From JBNKVT01 sp050299335 (lineage in GTDB: Bacteria > Pseudomonadota > Alphaproteobacteria > Rhodobacterales > Rhodobacteraceae), in the NCBI GenBank assembly GCA_050299335.1, contig JBNKVT010000033.1, positions 62,001 through 126,000 of the forward strand: a DNA stretch of 64,000 bases, written 5' to 3'. The translations under genes and the position numbers were made by a program. A model generated the notes under the pieces. It made no database searches. It saw only the letters and a list, made by a program, of their open reading frames with translations, and was not told where the DNA came from. This document shows, piece by piece, positions 26,738 to 34,994 of the stretch (position 1 is its first letter; the number at the start of each line of letters is the position of its first letter).

Positions 26738-27598
26738 ATGCCAGTGCTGAACCGAATTCACTTCCTAAACCGGCAGGCGTCCTTGTCACGATCATCGAAA
26801 AAACCGGACTGGGTCGTCAAGAAGGAGCAGACCCACAAGTCCGACGCCCCCGGGAGCGTCTGGCTGTTCGGCATCCACGCGGTCCGCGACGCCCTGTCCA
26901 ACCCCGCCCGGAAAAAGCTGCGCCTGATCGTCACAAAAAACGCCGCCGACCGCCTGTCGGAAGCCATTGCCGCCGCCGGGATCGCCCCCGAGATCGCCGA
27001 TCCGCGCCGTTTCTCGGCCCCGCTCGATCCGCAATCGGTGCATCAAGGCGCCGCTCTGAAGGTCGAACCGCTGGACTGGGGATCGGTCTCGGAGGTCTGC
27101 GCGCCCGGGCGGGACACACCCCTCGTTCTCCTTCTCGACCGGGTGACGGACCCGCATAATGTCGGGGCGATCCTGCGCTCGGCCGAGGTCTTCGGCGCCC
27201 GTGCCGTCATCGCCCCGCATCGCCATTCGGCACCCGAGACCGGAGCGCTGGCCAAAACCGCCTCCGGCGCGCTGGAACGCCAGCCCTATCTGCGCATCCC
27301 CAATCTCGCCAACGCCATGAACGCGCTGAAGGAGATGGGATATTTCATCATCGGCCTCGACGGCGAGGCCGACGCGCCGCTGGCCGATATCCTCGGCGCC
27401 GTCCCGCCGGCCCCGTTGGCGCTGGCCCTCGGAGCCGAGGGTCCGGGCCTGCGCGAGCTGACCCGCAAGACCTGCCACCGGCTGGCGCGCATAGACGCCG
27501 CGGGCGCGTTCGGGTCGCTCAACGTCTCGAACGCCGCCGCCGTGTCGCTCTATGCCGCATCGCAGAGGCGGGAATCCGCCGGGAGCGACACAAAATAA
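26738..27598 (+). CDS. rlmB: TrmH-family rRNA 2'-O-methyltransferase (RlmB-like)
   Basis: A 286-residue SPOUT methyltransferase. An N-terminal substrate-binding domain begins SVWLFGIHAVRDALSN; the knotted catalytic domain shows motif 1 DPHNVGAILRSAEVFGA, motif 2 LALGAEGPGLRELTR and motif 3 SLNVSNAAAVSLY. RlmB methylates the ribose of G2251 of 23S rRNA. The start is uncertain: the ATG at 26738 has a weak site, and a TTG at 26783 with AGGCG before it is an alternative; the first 35 residues are basic and not conserved in kind. Confidence 0.9.
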   Translation: MPVLNRIHFLNRQASLSRSSKKPDWVVKKEQTHKSDAPGSVWLFGIHAVRDALSNPARKKLRLIVTKNAADRLSEAIAAAGIAPEIADPRRFSAPLDPQSVHQGAALKVEPLDWGSVSEVCAPGRDTPLVLLLDRVTDPHNVGAILRSAEVFGARAVIAPHRHSAPETGALAKTASGALERQPYLRIPNLANAMNALKEMGYFIIGLDGEADAPLADILGAVPPAPLALALGAEGPGLRELTRKTCHRLARIDAAGAFGSLNVSNAAAVSLYAASQRRESAGSDTK

Positions 27599-27660
27599 GG
27601 TGGATTTCCGCTCCCGTTCCGCTAGACTCGGGGGGCCACGAGCAGCAAGAGGTCGAAACC

Positions 27661-28119
27661 ATGACCCGATTGACACGACGCGCCGCACTGGCGCTGACCA
27701 CCGCCGTCATCGCTGGGGCCGTGCAGGCCGACGCCACCTATCTCGACGGTATGGGCTATGCGCTGAAGGGCTATGATCCGGTGACCTATTGGACGCTGGA
27801 AATCGCCCGCAAGGGCAATATCGATTATGAATACGAGGACGAGAACGACGTGACCTGGCTGTTCTCGTCGGAAAAGAACCTCGAATTGTTCAAGGAAGAC
27901 CCCGAGAAATACCGCCCGCAATACGGCGGCTTCGATGCTCAGGCGGTGGCGCGCGGCTTCTTGCGGCCCGGCAATCCCACTGTCTTCGTGATCGTGAAGG
28001 ACAAGCTCTACCTGCATTATTCCGTCGAGGTGCAGAACGGCTGGGCCGAGGACATTATCGGCAATATCGCCGAGGCAGACGCCAACTGGCCGGACTTGAG
28101 CGAGACATATGACGACTGA
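27661..28119 (+). CDS. Exported YHS-domain protein
   Basis: A 152-residue protein. The N-terminus has a twin-arginine-like signal (LTRRAALALTTAVIAGAVQA). The mature part follows the YHS pattern: GYDPVTYWTLEIARKGN, then WLFSSEKNLELFKEDPEKY and PQYGGFDAQAVARG. In most relatives the last motif reads YGGYCA, so the usual Cys is replaced here by Asp, which may change or remove metal binding. The gene stands alone, followed by two hairpins. YHS proteins of this type are thought to bind copper or other metals in the periplasm; no function is proven. Confidence 0.85.
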   Translation: MTRLTRRAALALTTAVIAGAVQADATYLDGMGYALKGYDPVTYWTLEIARKGNIDYEYEDENDVTWLFSSEKNLELFKEDPEKYRPQYGGFDAQAVARGFLRPGNPTVFVIVKDKLYLHYSVEVQNGWAEDIIGNIAEADANWPDLSETYDD

Positions 28120-28181
28120 GCGGGTCCCCGGCGGCTCGGCGTGATCACGTTTCTCTTACCTCACTGGAAACAAGAGGATGC

Positions 28182-28281
28182 TATATTACCTAACCGTGTG
28201 GAAGCGGGTGTTGGAACCCACCCGCTTTGTCTCACTGTCCCTCGTTCCGACTGGCGCCCGGATATCCCGGGCGCCTTTTTT
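28182..28281 (+). ncRNA. Candidate small RNA or tandem terminators
   Basis: A TATATT box at 28182-28187 precedes two strong hairpins: 28202-28227 (AAGCGGGTG/CACCCGCTT) and 28253-28275 (GGCGCCCGG/CCGGGCGCC), the second followed by six T residues. The layout could be a ~90-base sRNA with its own intrinsic terminator, or simply two terminators for the YHS gene. No convincing -35 box is seen, so the sRNA reading is speculative. Confidence 0.35.
28253..28281 (+). terminator. Strong intrinsic terminator
   Basis: A nine-base perfect GC-rich stem with loop ATATC is followed by TTTTTT. It ends transcription between the YHS gene and the CoA-binding gene, whose start lies 45 bases downstream. Confidence 0.92.
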
Positions 28282-28325
28282 GTGGCACAAGCGGGATCGG
28301 CGACCTTCGGCAACGGAGCAGAGTG

Positions 28326-28817
28326 ATGGACGATTATAGCGACGACTATTTGCGCGGCATCCTGAAACGCACCAGGACCATCGCAATGGTCGGGGTCTCG
28401 GCCAACCCGGTGCGGCCCTCCTACTACGTCGCCCGCTATCTCGGTCTGAAGGGCTACAAGGTCCTGCCGATCAATCCCGGCCTGGCCGGACAGACGCTTT
28501 TCGGGACTCCGGTTCTTGCCTCGCTGGCCGAAGTCCCGGCGGAGATCGCGGTCGACATGGTCGATATCTTCCGCCGTTCGGAGGCCGCCGGAGAGATCGT
28601 CGACGAAGCCCTGGAACACCTGACCGGTCGGGGGCTTCGCACGATCTGGATGCAGATCGGCGTCTGCAACGAAGCGGCTGCCGCCCGCGCCCGCAAGGCC
28701 GGACTGGACGTCGTCATGAACCGCTGCCCCAAGATCGAGTATCAGCGCCTCTTCGGCGAATTGCGCATGGGCGGCTTTGCCACCGGGCTGATCTCGTCGA
28801 AACGCGATCCGGGTTGA
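28326..28817 (+). CDS. CoA-binding domain protein (YccU-like)
   Basis: A 163-residue Rossmann-fold protein with the CoA-binding pattern TIAMVGVSANPVRPSYYVA and VLPINPGLAGQTLFG, and the end region WMQIGVCNEAAAARARKAGL leading to VMNRCPKIEYQR. The start at 28326 has GGAGCAGAG upstream. The family binds CoA but the reaction, if any, is unknown. It precedes metY by 84 bases on the same strand; relatives are often next to sulfhydrylase genes, which hints at a shared role or transcript. Confidence 0.88.
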   Translation: MDDYSDDYLRGILKRTRTIAMVGVSANPVRPSYYVARYLGLKGYKVLPINPGLAGQTLFGTPVLASLAEVPAEIAVDMVDIFRRSEAAGEIVDEALEHLTGRGLRTIWMQIGVCNEAAAARARKAGLDVVMNRCPKIEYQRLFGELRMGGFATGLISSKRDPG

Positions 28818-28822
28818 GCCGC

Positions 28823-28899
28823 ACGCGCATCGGTATTGCAATCCCGCCGCGTCAACCTTAGCACTTGGCCGTCCAGCAAAAATCAACAATGGGGGGACA
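28823..28899 (+). promoter_or_regulatory. Possible SAM-II-like leader before metY (speculative)
   Basis: The 84-base gap before metY can fold a short stem ACGCG (28823-28827) with CGCGT (28848-28852) around a loop containing GGTATTGCAA, followed by AGC- and A-rich sequence and a chance for a CGG/CCG pseudoknot pairing. The loop resembles the GTATTGCAA segment of a known SAM-II aptamer. The conserved GCTAAA element is not cleanly present, so this is weak. A GGGGGG ribosome-binding site ends the leader. Confidence 0.2.
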
Positions 28900-28901
28900 C
28901 C

Positions 28902-30194
28902 ATGACCGACGCTCCGAATTTCGGGTTCGACACACTTCAGATCCATGCCGGGGCCAAGCCCGACCCGGCCACCGGCGCCCGCCAGGTGCCGATCTACCAG
29001 ACCACGGCCTATGTCTTTCGCGACGCCGAACACGCCGCCGCCCTCTTCAATCTGCAAGAAGTCGGCTATATCTATTCGCGCCTGACCAACCCCACCGTCT
29101 CGGCCCTGCAAGAGCGCGTCGCCACCCTCGAAGGCGGTGTCGGTGCCGTCGGCTGTTCCTCGGGCCATGCCGCCCAGATCATGGCGCTGTTCCCGCTGAT
29201 GCAGCCGGGGAACAACGTCGTCGCCTCCAGCAGGCTCTATGGCGGCACGATCCAGCAGTTCAACAACACGATCAGGCGCTTCGGCTGGTCAGCAAAATTT
29301 GTCGATACCGAGGATCTGGCTGCCGTCGAGGCGGCCATCGACGACAATACCCGCGCGCTGTTCTGCGAATCCATCGCCAATCCCGGCGGCTATGTCACCG
29401 ACATCCCGGCCCTGGCCGAGATCGCCAATCGTATGCAGATCCCGCTGATCGTCGACAACACCTCCGCGACGCCGTGGCTTTGCCGTCCGATCGAGCATGG
29501 GGCGCATATCGTCGTTCACTCGACCACCAAATACCTGACCGGCAACGGCACCGTCACCGGCGGTGTCATCGTCGATTCGGGCAATTTCGACTGGACGGCG
29601 GCCGGCAAACACGTCTCGATGATCGAACCCGAGCCCGCCTATCATGGACTGAAGTTCCACGAGACCTTCGGCCCCCTCGCCTACACGTTCCACGGCATCG
29701 CCATCGGTCTGCGCGATCTCGGCATGACCATGGCGCCGCAGACCGCCTTTCAGACGCTACTCGGCATCGAGACCCTGAGCCTGCGCATGGAACGCCACGT
29801 CGCCAATGCGGTGAAGGTGGCGACCTGGCTGGAAAACGATCCGCGGGTCGAAAGCGTGACCTATGCCGGGCTGCCCTCCTCGCCCTACCACGACCGGGCG
29901 GCGAGGCTGTATCCCAAAGGGGCCGGGGCGCTGTTTACCTTCGCGATCAAGGGCGGGTATGAAGCTTGCGTCAAACTCGTCGATTCGGTCGAGATCTTCT
30001 CCCATGTCGCCAATCTCGGCGACACCCGCTCGCTGATCATCCATTCCGCCTCGACAACCCACCGCCAGCTAACCCCCGAACAACGGGCAGCGGCGGGGGC
30101 GGCGGACAACATGGTGCGCCTGTCTATCGGAATCGAGGATGCCGGGGATCTGATCCGCGATCTCGACCAGGCGCTGGCCAAGGCGACAGCCTGA
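28902..30194 (+). CDS. metY: O-acetylhomoserine aminocarboxypropyltransferase (sulfhydrylase)
   Basis: A 430-residue PLP enzyme of the Cys/Met metabolism family, which makes homocysteine from O-acetylhomoserine and sulfide. The PLP lysine lies in VVHSTTKYLTGNGTVTGGV; the N-terminus has FGFDTLQIHAGAKPD and the cofactor-binding SSGHAAQIMALFPLM. The insertions around 235-260 (YHGLKFHETFGPLAYTFH) separate MetY from MetB/MetC. The start at 28902 follows a G-rich ribosome-binding site. Two sulfhydrylase-type genes (cysK and metY) in one window point to direct sulfide assimilation. Confidence 0.95.
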   Translation: MTDAPNFGFDTLQIHAGAKPDPATGARQVPIYQTTAYVFRDAEHAAALFNLQEVGYIYSRLTNPTVSALQERVATLEGGVGAVGCSSGHAAQIMALFPLMQPGNNVVASSRLYGGTIQQFNNTIRRFGWSAKFVDTEDLAAVEAAIDDNTRALFCESIANPGGYVTDIPALAEIANRMQIPLIVDNTSATPWLCRPIEHGAHIVVHSTTKYLTGNGTVTGGVIVDSGNFDWTAAGKHVSMIEPEPAYHGLKFHETFGPLAYTFHGIAIGLRDLGMTMAPQTAFQTLLGIETLSLRMERHVANAVKVATWLENDPRVESVTYAGLPSSPYHDRAARLYPKGAGALFTFAIKGGYEACVKLVDSVEIFSHVANLGDTRSLIIHSASTTHRQLTPEQRAAAGAADNMVRLSIGIEDAGDLIRDLDQALAKATA

Positions 30195-30577
30195 AGCGAT
30201 TCCCGCCCGGTGCCACCGGTTCCGGGCGGAAGGCCGCCGATTTTGGTATTATCGCTAACTTTTCCCAAAGCCGAAAGCTTGATACTGCGATGCAACATTG
30301 CGCAGCGTGGCATCTTGAATTATCGTACTAATGTTTATCTCTGCAATCAAGGACTTGAGAGGCTTTCCTCCAGTGCTATTCCGCAGTCCCCACCGCGGAT
30401 GAGGTCCTTGCCACGCAGACGGGCCCGTCTATTCCCGTCACTGCCAGAACGGATATCCGGCCATCCGGGGCAGAGCGCGAAAACCCCAGCCGATCCCGTG
30501 ACATTCCCCGGGTCGACGCGGTATACTGGGTTTTGGCATTCTAACGGGGGCGTTTGCAGGTTGCGACAGAACGATTG
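30195..30577. other. Intergenic region after metY
   Basis: This 383-base gap begins with an imperfect hairpin at 30200-30231 (TTCC-CGCCCGG against CCGGGCGGAA) that may end the metY transcript; a short T-rich stretch follows only later. The rest is relatively AT-rich around 30235-30345 and likely holds the promoter for the next gene, but I see no clear -35/-10 pair, no RNA gene and no supported reading frame. Confidence 0.5.
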
Positions 30578-33250
30578 ATGGAGAATGCGCTTTCCAGACT
30601 AGCCCTGGACCTTTCCCATGATGGCATCTCGTTGCACCGCCTCGAAAGCGGTGCCTGGATCATGCTTGATCATATTCCGTTGCAGGTCGGCACGCTGAAA
30701 TCCAATATGGCGCGGCTCCGCGATCTTGCCGAGAAGAGCGGCGGCAAGGTGCTGGTCTGGATGCCTGCCGAGCAGATCCATGTGCGCCAGGTCGCCACCG
30801 GCAGCCTCAAGAAACCCGACCGGATCAGCGCCGCCAGAGCCGCCTTCGCTGAGAGCGGCGCGGCGCGCGCGGAGGCGATGGAATTTCATTTCGGCCCGAT
30901 GGCCGAAGATGGTACCGCCCCGGTCGCGGCCATTGAGGCCAGCGTCCTCGAGGAGGCGCGCGAATTCATCGCCCAGCACGGATTTCAGGCTACCGGCTTT
31001 TCCACCCGCTCACGGATCGAGGCCTTCCACGGTAAACCGCATTTCGCCGCCACCGAGCCGCGCGGGCAGGTGGCCGGTCAGGCGCTGGCCGCCGTTGCCG
31101 GGATCGCGCTGGCCGTCGGGGTCGGAAGCCTCGTCTGGACCGGTATCGGCCTTTTCACCCGCAGTTCCGAACCCGCCTTCGAGGTCTCCTCCCTGTTGCC
31201 TCCCCCGGGCCAGGAAGGCGCGCCGCTGCCACCCTCGTCTTCACCGTCGGTCGCCCCGCCCTCGCTGGCCGATGCTGCCACCGCCGCCGCCAACCCGATC
31301 GCTCCGCCAGAGACCGGGACCGGGTTCGCGGCCTATTACGCCTTTCCAGACGACCAGAATGCCGTCCAGATCGCGGTCCCCGGCGCGTTCTCCGCCGAGA
31401 ACCCTCCCGAGCCGGACCTGCTTCCCGGTCCCGACGCTTCGGTCAATCCGCCCCGCGTCGCCGCCACGCTCGATCCCGGTCAGGAAGGCGACACGATCCC
31501 CAATATCTTCACCGGCAATGTCCAGGAAGAGGTCACCCGCCCCGAGCCGCCGCGCCCGACGCTTCTCGGCCTCACGCCGCCGGACATCTCGGCCCCGGCG
31601 GGCCGAGCCCGCGCCCTGTCGGGTCTCGAGATCCGCCAGCCCGCAACCGCCACCGCCGATTTCCTTGTCCCGTCCTCCCTGCCCGCCATCCCCGAGCCGG
31701 AGGTCACAGACAGCGTCGCGCGACTGCCTGACTATTTCCCGGTCTATCTGCCGGTCTCACCGATGGCGGACACGCCCGGCCCGGCCCCTTCCGCCGCCGC
31801 CATTGCCCCGCCAGTCGATACCGCTCCCGATCCGCATCCTGGAACCGTCGCCGCCACCGATCGGCCCACAGGCCAGCATGTCGTTGCCGAGGCGAGTTCC
31901 AGCCTTGTAGAGGACGCACTGCCCGACCGGCTTGCCGCGGTCGAGACCCTGCCCCTCGTGCCGCTGCTTCCCGGCCAGGCCCAGCCCGGAGCCGGCCCGT
32001 CGCCGCTGCCCGCCTGGTCCGACAGCCTGCCTCCGCCACCCGCCACCGAAGCGGCAACGCCGGCCCCCGACACGGAGGACATCGCCAGCCCCGATACCGA
32101 TACCGCGCCAGGGACTGCTGTGGTCGCGGCCACGCCGGGCGCCGAAGAAACCGATCTCGCTGAAACCGCATCTGGCGGCACGACCCAACCGGCTGCGGAC
32201 CTTCAGGCCACCGAGGTTGCGCCGGACGACACGGCACCCGTCACCGGTCTGGCCGAGACCACCGCAGCCCTTGCGGAACCGGCGGACGACGCCACTCCGA
32301 GCGAGGTCGATGCCGCCCTTGCTGCCGCGCTGGCGGCTTCGGACGATCCGCCCGTGTCGCGTGCCGCCGCCTCTCCCGGCTTGCCGGTCCCGGAAGATGC
32401 CGGAGAGACCCTGCTCGCCGCCCTGACGCCGGACCCGTCGGCGTCCGATACGGTCAGCGGCACACCCCCGGTCGCCGATCCGCGCGCCCCGGATGCCGAG
32501 ATCCTCGATCCCGAAGCGGCAGCCGCGTCCGATGCAGCATCCGAATCTGGGGTCGAAGCTGAGGCTGGGGACGACATCCCGGCCAATACGCCGGAGGCCA
32601 CCCCGGAAATCCGCGTCATTGCCTCCGCGCCGCCGATCGCGCCGCATCTTCGTCCGCGAAGCCAGAACCCCGCTGCCGCCGAAGCGACGGATGAGCTTGC
32701 CGACGAAACGGAGGGGAGCGAGGACATCGTCGCCGCCCTGATCGAACAAGCCCTGACCGAAGAGACAGCGCCCGCGGTCGCTGACGATATCCGGCCACGC
32801 CCCCGGCCCGACGACCTCGTCCCCGAGGCCGACTCGGCGGCGGTGGCGGCGGCAGCGGACCCGGATGCACCGGCGCGGTCCCGATATGCACTGCTTTATT
32901 CCGAACGACCCCGCACGCGACCGAAATCCTTCGCATCGCAAGTGGTACGCGTCGCCACGACGCCGCCCTCCGATCCGGTGCCGCAAGAGCCGCGCGTGCA
33001 ATTGCCGACCAGCGCCTCGGTCCAGCAGGCCGCCACCACCCGCGACGCCATCAATCTGCGCAATATCAATCTTCTGGGCGTCGCCGGCAGCGACGGACGA
33101 CGCACGGCAATCATCCGGATGCCCAATGGCAAGATCGTGACCGTCAAGACCGGCGACAAGTTCTCCGGCTACCAGGTCGCCGCCATCGGTCGCAACGCCA
33201 TCCGCCTTCGCAAGAACGGCCGCGACACGGTGCTCGAAATTCCCGAGTGA
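30578..33250 (+). CDS. Large single-pass membrane protein with PilP/GspC-like C-terminus
   Basis: A protein of about 890 residues. Residues 1-165 form a cytoplasmic domain resembling the actin-like fold of GspL/PilM-type proteins (LALDLSHDGISLHRLE). One transmembrane helix follows near 170-195 (ALAAVAGIALAVGVGSLVW). A very long Pro/Ala/Asp/Thr-rich linker spans about 200-800. The last 60 residues read NINLLGVAGSDGRRTAIIRM then GKIVTVKTGDKFSGYQVAAI, the small beta-domain of PilP/GspC. A periplasm-spanning tether linked to a secretion or envelope machine is an inference; no other pilus genes are nearby. The ATG at 30578 is preferred; a TTG at 30554 is possible. Confidence 0.75.
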   Translation: MENALSRLALDLSHDGISLHRLESGAWIMLDHIPLQVGTLKSNMARLRDLAEKSGGKVLVWMPAEQIHVRQVATGSLKKPDRISAARAAFAESGAARAEAMEFHFGPMAEDGTAPVAAIEASVLEEAREFIAQHGFQATGFSTRSRIEAFHGKPHFAATEPRGQVAGQALAAVAGIALAVGVGSLVWTGIGLFTRSSEPAFEVSSLLPPPGQEGAPLPPSSSPSVAPPSLADAATAAANPIAPPETGTGFAAYYAFPDDQNAVQIAVPGAFSAENPPEPDLLPGPDASVNPPRVAATLDPGQEGDTIPNIFTGNVQEEVTRPEPPRPTLLGLTPPDISAPAGRARALSGLEIRQPATATADFLVPSSLPAIPEPEVTDSVARLPDYFPVYLPVSPMADTPGPAPSAAAIAPPVDTAPDPHPGTVAATDRPTGQHVVAEASSSLVEDALPDRLAAVETLPLVPLLPGQAQPGAGPSPLPAWSDSLPPPPATEAATPAPDTEDIASPDTDTAPGTAVVAATPGAEETDLAETASGGTTQPAADLQATEVAPDDTAPVTGLAETTAALAEPADDATPSEVDAALAAALAASDDPPVSRAAASPGLPVPEDAGETLLAALTPDPSASDTVSGTPPVADPRAPDAEILDPEAAAASDAASESGVEAEAGDDIPANTPEATPEIRVIASAPPIAPHLRPRSQNPAAAEATDELADETEGSEDIVAALIEQALTEETAPAVADDIRPRPRPDDLVPEADSAAVAAAADPDAPARSRYALLYSERPRTRPKSFASQVVRVATTPPSDPVPQEPRVQLPTSASVQQAATTRDAINLRNINLLGVAGSDGRRTAIIRMPNGKIVTVKTGDKFSGYQVAAIGRNAIRLRKNGRDTVLEIPE

Positions 33251-33807
33251 CTCCGGGCGGCAGGGAGCGGGATTCGGTCGGCGCCGCAGAATGGCTGGCA
33301 GCCGGTCTGTGTACAACCCAGCGACCGGTTGTCCAACTTGCCCCGGGGCCTCTCAACCGCTGACAGGCAGGGCCACAGCATTTGGGTGTCGGCACGCCAA
33401 CCGGACGCGGGTCTTGTCACCCCAATGTGCCTATAGCGTGTCTCGCCAGATCGCATTCAATCCAGCGCTTGAGACGCATTTGCTTCGCAAACGCTGCCGC
33501 GCGGACTGGATTGAATACCTGAATCCGGTCAGGCGCGACACGCTTGTCTTATGATTTTCCGTGGCTCTCTGCGAAAGTGGAGCCTCAGCACGCCACGCCG
33601 CTCCTCCCCCCGCACGGTGCGACCAGCACAGGGCCGCGCCCGCCCTCATCGCAGAGCGGGGCATAGAGGGGCCGATCCTGGTGGGCCGCCGGTCCTGCGC
33701 ATGAATGGGTCAGGCACGCGCCACCCTACGGGTGCGCGGGTTATGACCGCGATCGCCCCCTTGCCAGAAGGAGAGGGTTAGCAGGATATCCGGGGTTCGA
33801 AGGCACC
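33251..33807. other. Repeat-rich intergenic region
   Basis: This 557-base gap has no gene I can support; the short frames in it run through repeats. It contains the 110-bp palindromic element at 33435-33544 and a second imperfect palindrome at 33717-33738 (CGCG-CACCC around TAC). The rest is unremarkable. It separates the PilP-like gene (ending on the plus strand) from ctaA (ending on the minus strand), so both transcripts run into it. Confidence 0.6.
33435..33544. repeat. 110-bp palindromic (MITE/REP-like) element
   Basis: The ends are AGCGTGTC and GACACGCT, and most of the arms are complementary: ATTCAATCCAG on the left pairs with CTGGATTGAAT on the right. The centre contains its own hairpin TTTGC-TTC-GCAAA. 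The right arm carries about 12 extra bases (ACCTGAATCCGG). The element is flanked by no coding sequence and no clear target-site duplication. Its shape suggests a miniature mobile element or a large REP unit. Confidence 0.75.
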
Positions 33808-34938
33808 CTATCGCGCCACCTTCTGTTCCGGCGGATACATCGCCAGGAACCGCGCCCGAAGCGCCAGCACGAAGACCGCGACCGCCATCAGCTGATGCAG
33901 GATCGCCAGCTGCAGCGGGGCTGCATACAGCGCCGTCACGATCCCGACCACTACCTGCCCGAAGACCATAACCGCCAGCCAGTCGAAGGCCGATTTCTGC
34001 GCCACCAGCGCCGAGGCGCGGCTTTTCCACCAGGCTAGCAGCGTCACCACGAGGATCAGATAGGCCGCCAACCGGTGCACGAACTGCACCGTCAGCGGGT
34101 TCTCAAAAAAGTTGCTCCAGGCGGGGCTCAGTTCCAGCAGGCCTGAGGGGATCAGCATCCCCTCCATGGTTGGCCATTCGGGATAGCTTCGCCCGGCATC
34201 GATCCCGGCCACCAGCGCCCCCAGAAGCAGCTGCAGGAAGAGCAGATGCAGGACAACGGTTGCCAGGGCCCTCAGTTTCGTGTCGCGTAGGCGGCGGGCC
34301 TGGTAGAGGTCCATCTCCGAGCGGCCGAGTTGCAAGACATACCACGCGATCAGCCCGAGAATTGCAAAGGCCAGTCCCAGATGGATCGCCAGACGGTAAC
34401 TCGCCACATCGACCATCCGGCCCGTCAGCCCGCTCGACACCATCCACCAGCCGATCGCCCCTTGCAGTCCTCCCAGAGCCCCAACTCCGATCAGCCGGGG
34501 CCACCAGCCCTGCGGCACCTGTTTTCGAATCGCGAACCATACCAACCCCAGCGCCCAGACCAGCCCGACGACCCGGCCCAGCAGCCGATGCCCCCATTCC
34601 CACCAGTAGATGCGCTTGAACGCCTCAAGGCTCATGCCCGCGTTCTGCAGCTGATATTCGGGACTGGCCTGATACTTGCCGAACTCCTCGGCCCAATCCG
34701 CCTCCGACATCGGCGGCAGCGTTCCGGTCACCGGCCGCCACTCGGTGATCGACAGGCCGGAATCCGTCAGCCGCGTCAGCCCGCCGACGACGATCATCGC
34801 CACGACCAGCGCGAACAACAGTTTCAGCCACAGCGCCACCGCCCGCCGCCCCGTCCCGGGATCGGATTTCGGTGTCGGAACCGGACCCTTGTCCGCCTTC
34901 TCACCGACTTCCTCGAAAATGCTCCGCGATCCGCTCAT
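33808..34938 (-). CDS. ctaA: Heme A synthase (COX15/CtaA)
   Basis: A 376-residue, eight-helix membrane enzyme that oxidises heme O to heme A for cytochrome aa3 oxidase. Family markers are GGLTRLTDSGLSITEWRPVTG after the first helix, the heme-ligand helix IYWWEWGHRLLGRVVGL, and the mirror-image helices with AIHLGLAFAI, VQFVHRLAAYLI and LQLAILHQLMA carrying the other His ligands. The start at 34938 has GAGGTGAGAG. Its presence implies a heme-copper aa3 oxidase and aerobic respiration. Confidence 0.96.
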   Translation of the reverse strand: MSGSRSIFEEVGEKADKGPVPTPKSDPGTGRRAVALWLKLLFALVVAMIVVGGLTRLTDSGLSITEWRPVTGTLPPMSEADWAEEFGKYQASPEYQLQNAGMSLEAFKRIYWWEWGHRLLGRVVGLVWALGLVWFAIRKQVPQGWWPRLIGVGALGGLQGAIGWWMVSSGLTGRMVDVASYRLAIHLGLAFAILGLIAWYVLQLGRSEMDLYQARRLRDTKLRALATVVLHLLFLQLLLGALVAGIDAGRSYPEWPTMEGMLIPSGLLELSPAWSNFFENPLTVQFVHRLAAYLILVVTLLAWWKSRASALVAQKSAFDWLAVMVFGQVVVGIVTALYAAPLQLAILHQLMAVAVFVLALRARFLAMYPPEQKVAR

Positions 34939-34994
34939 CTCTCACCTCGTTCCCGTGGCCTCAGATAAGCCCCGCGCCGCCGCCCGGCAAGGCG

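Noticed and set aside
33551..33781. 76-codon frame between the palindrome and ctaA
   Set aside because: Arg/Pro/Gly-rich, runs through repeat sequence, no ribosome-binding site.
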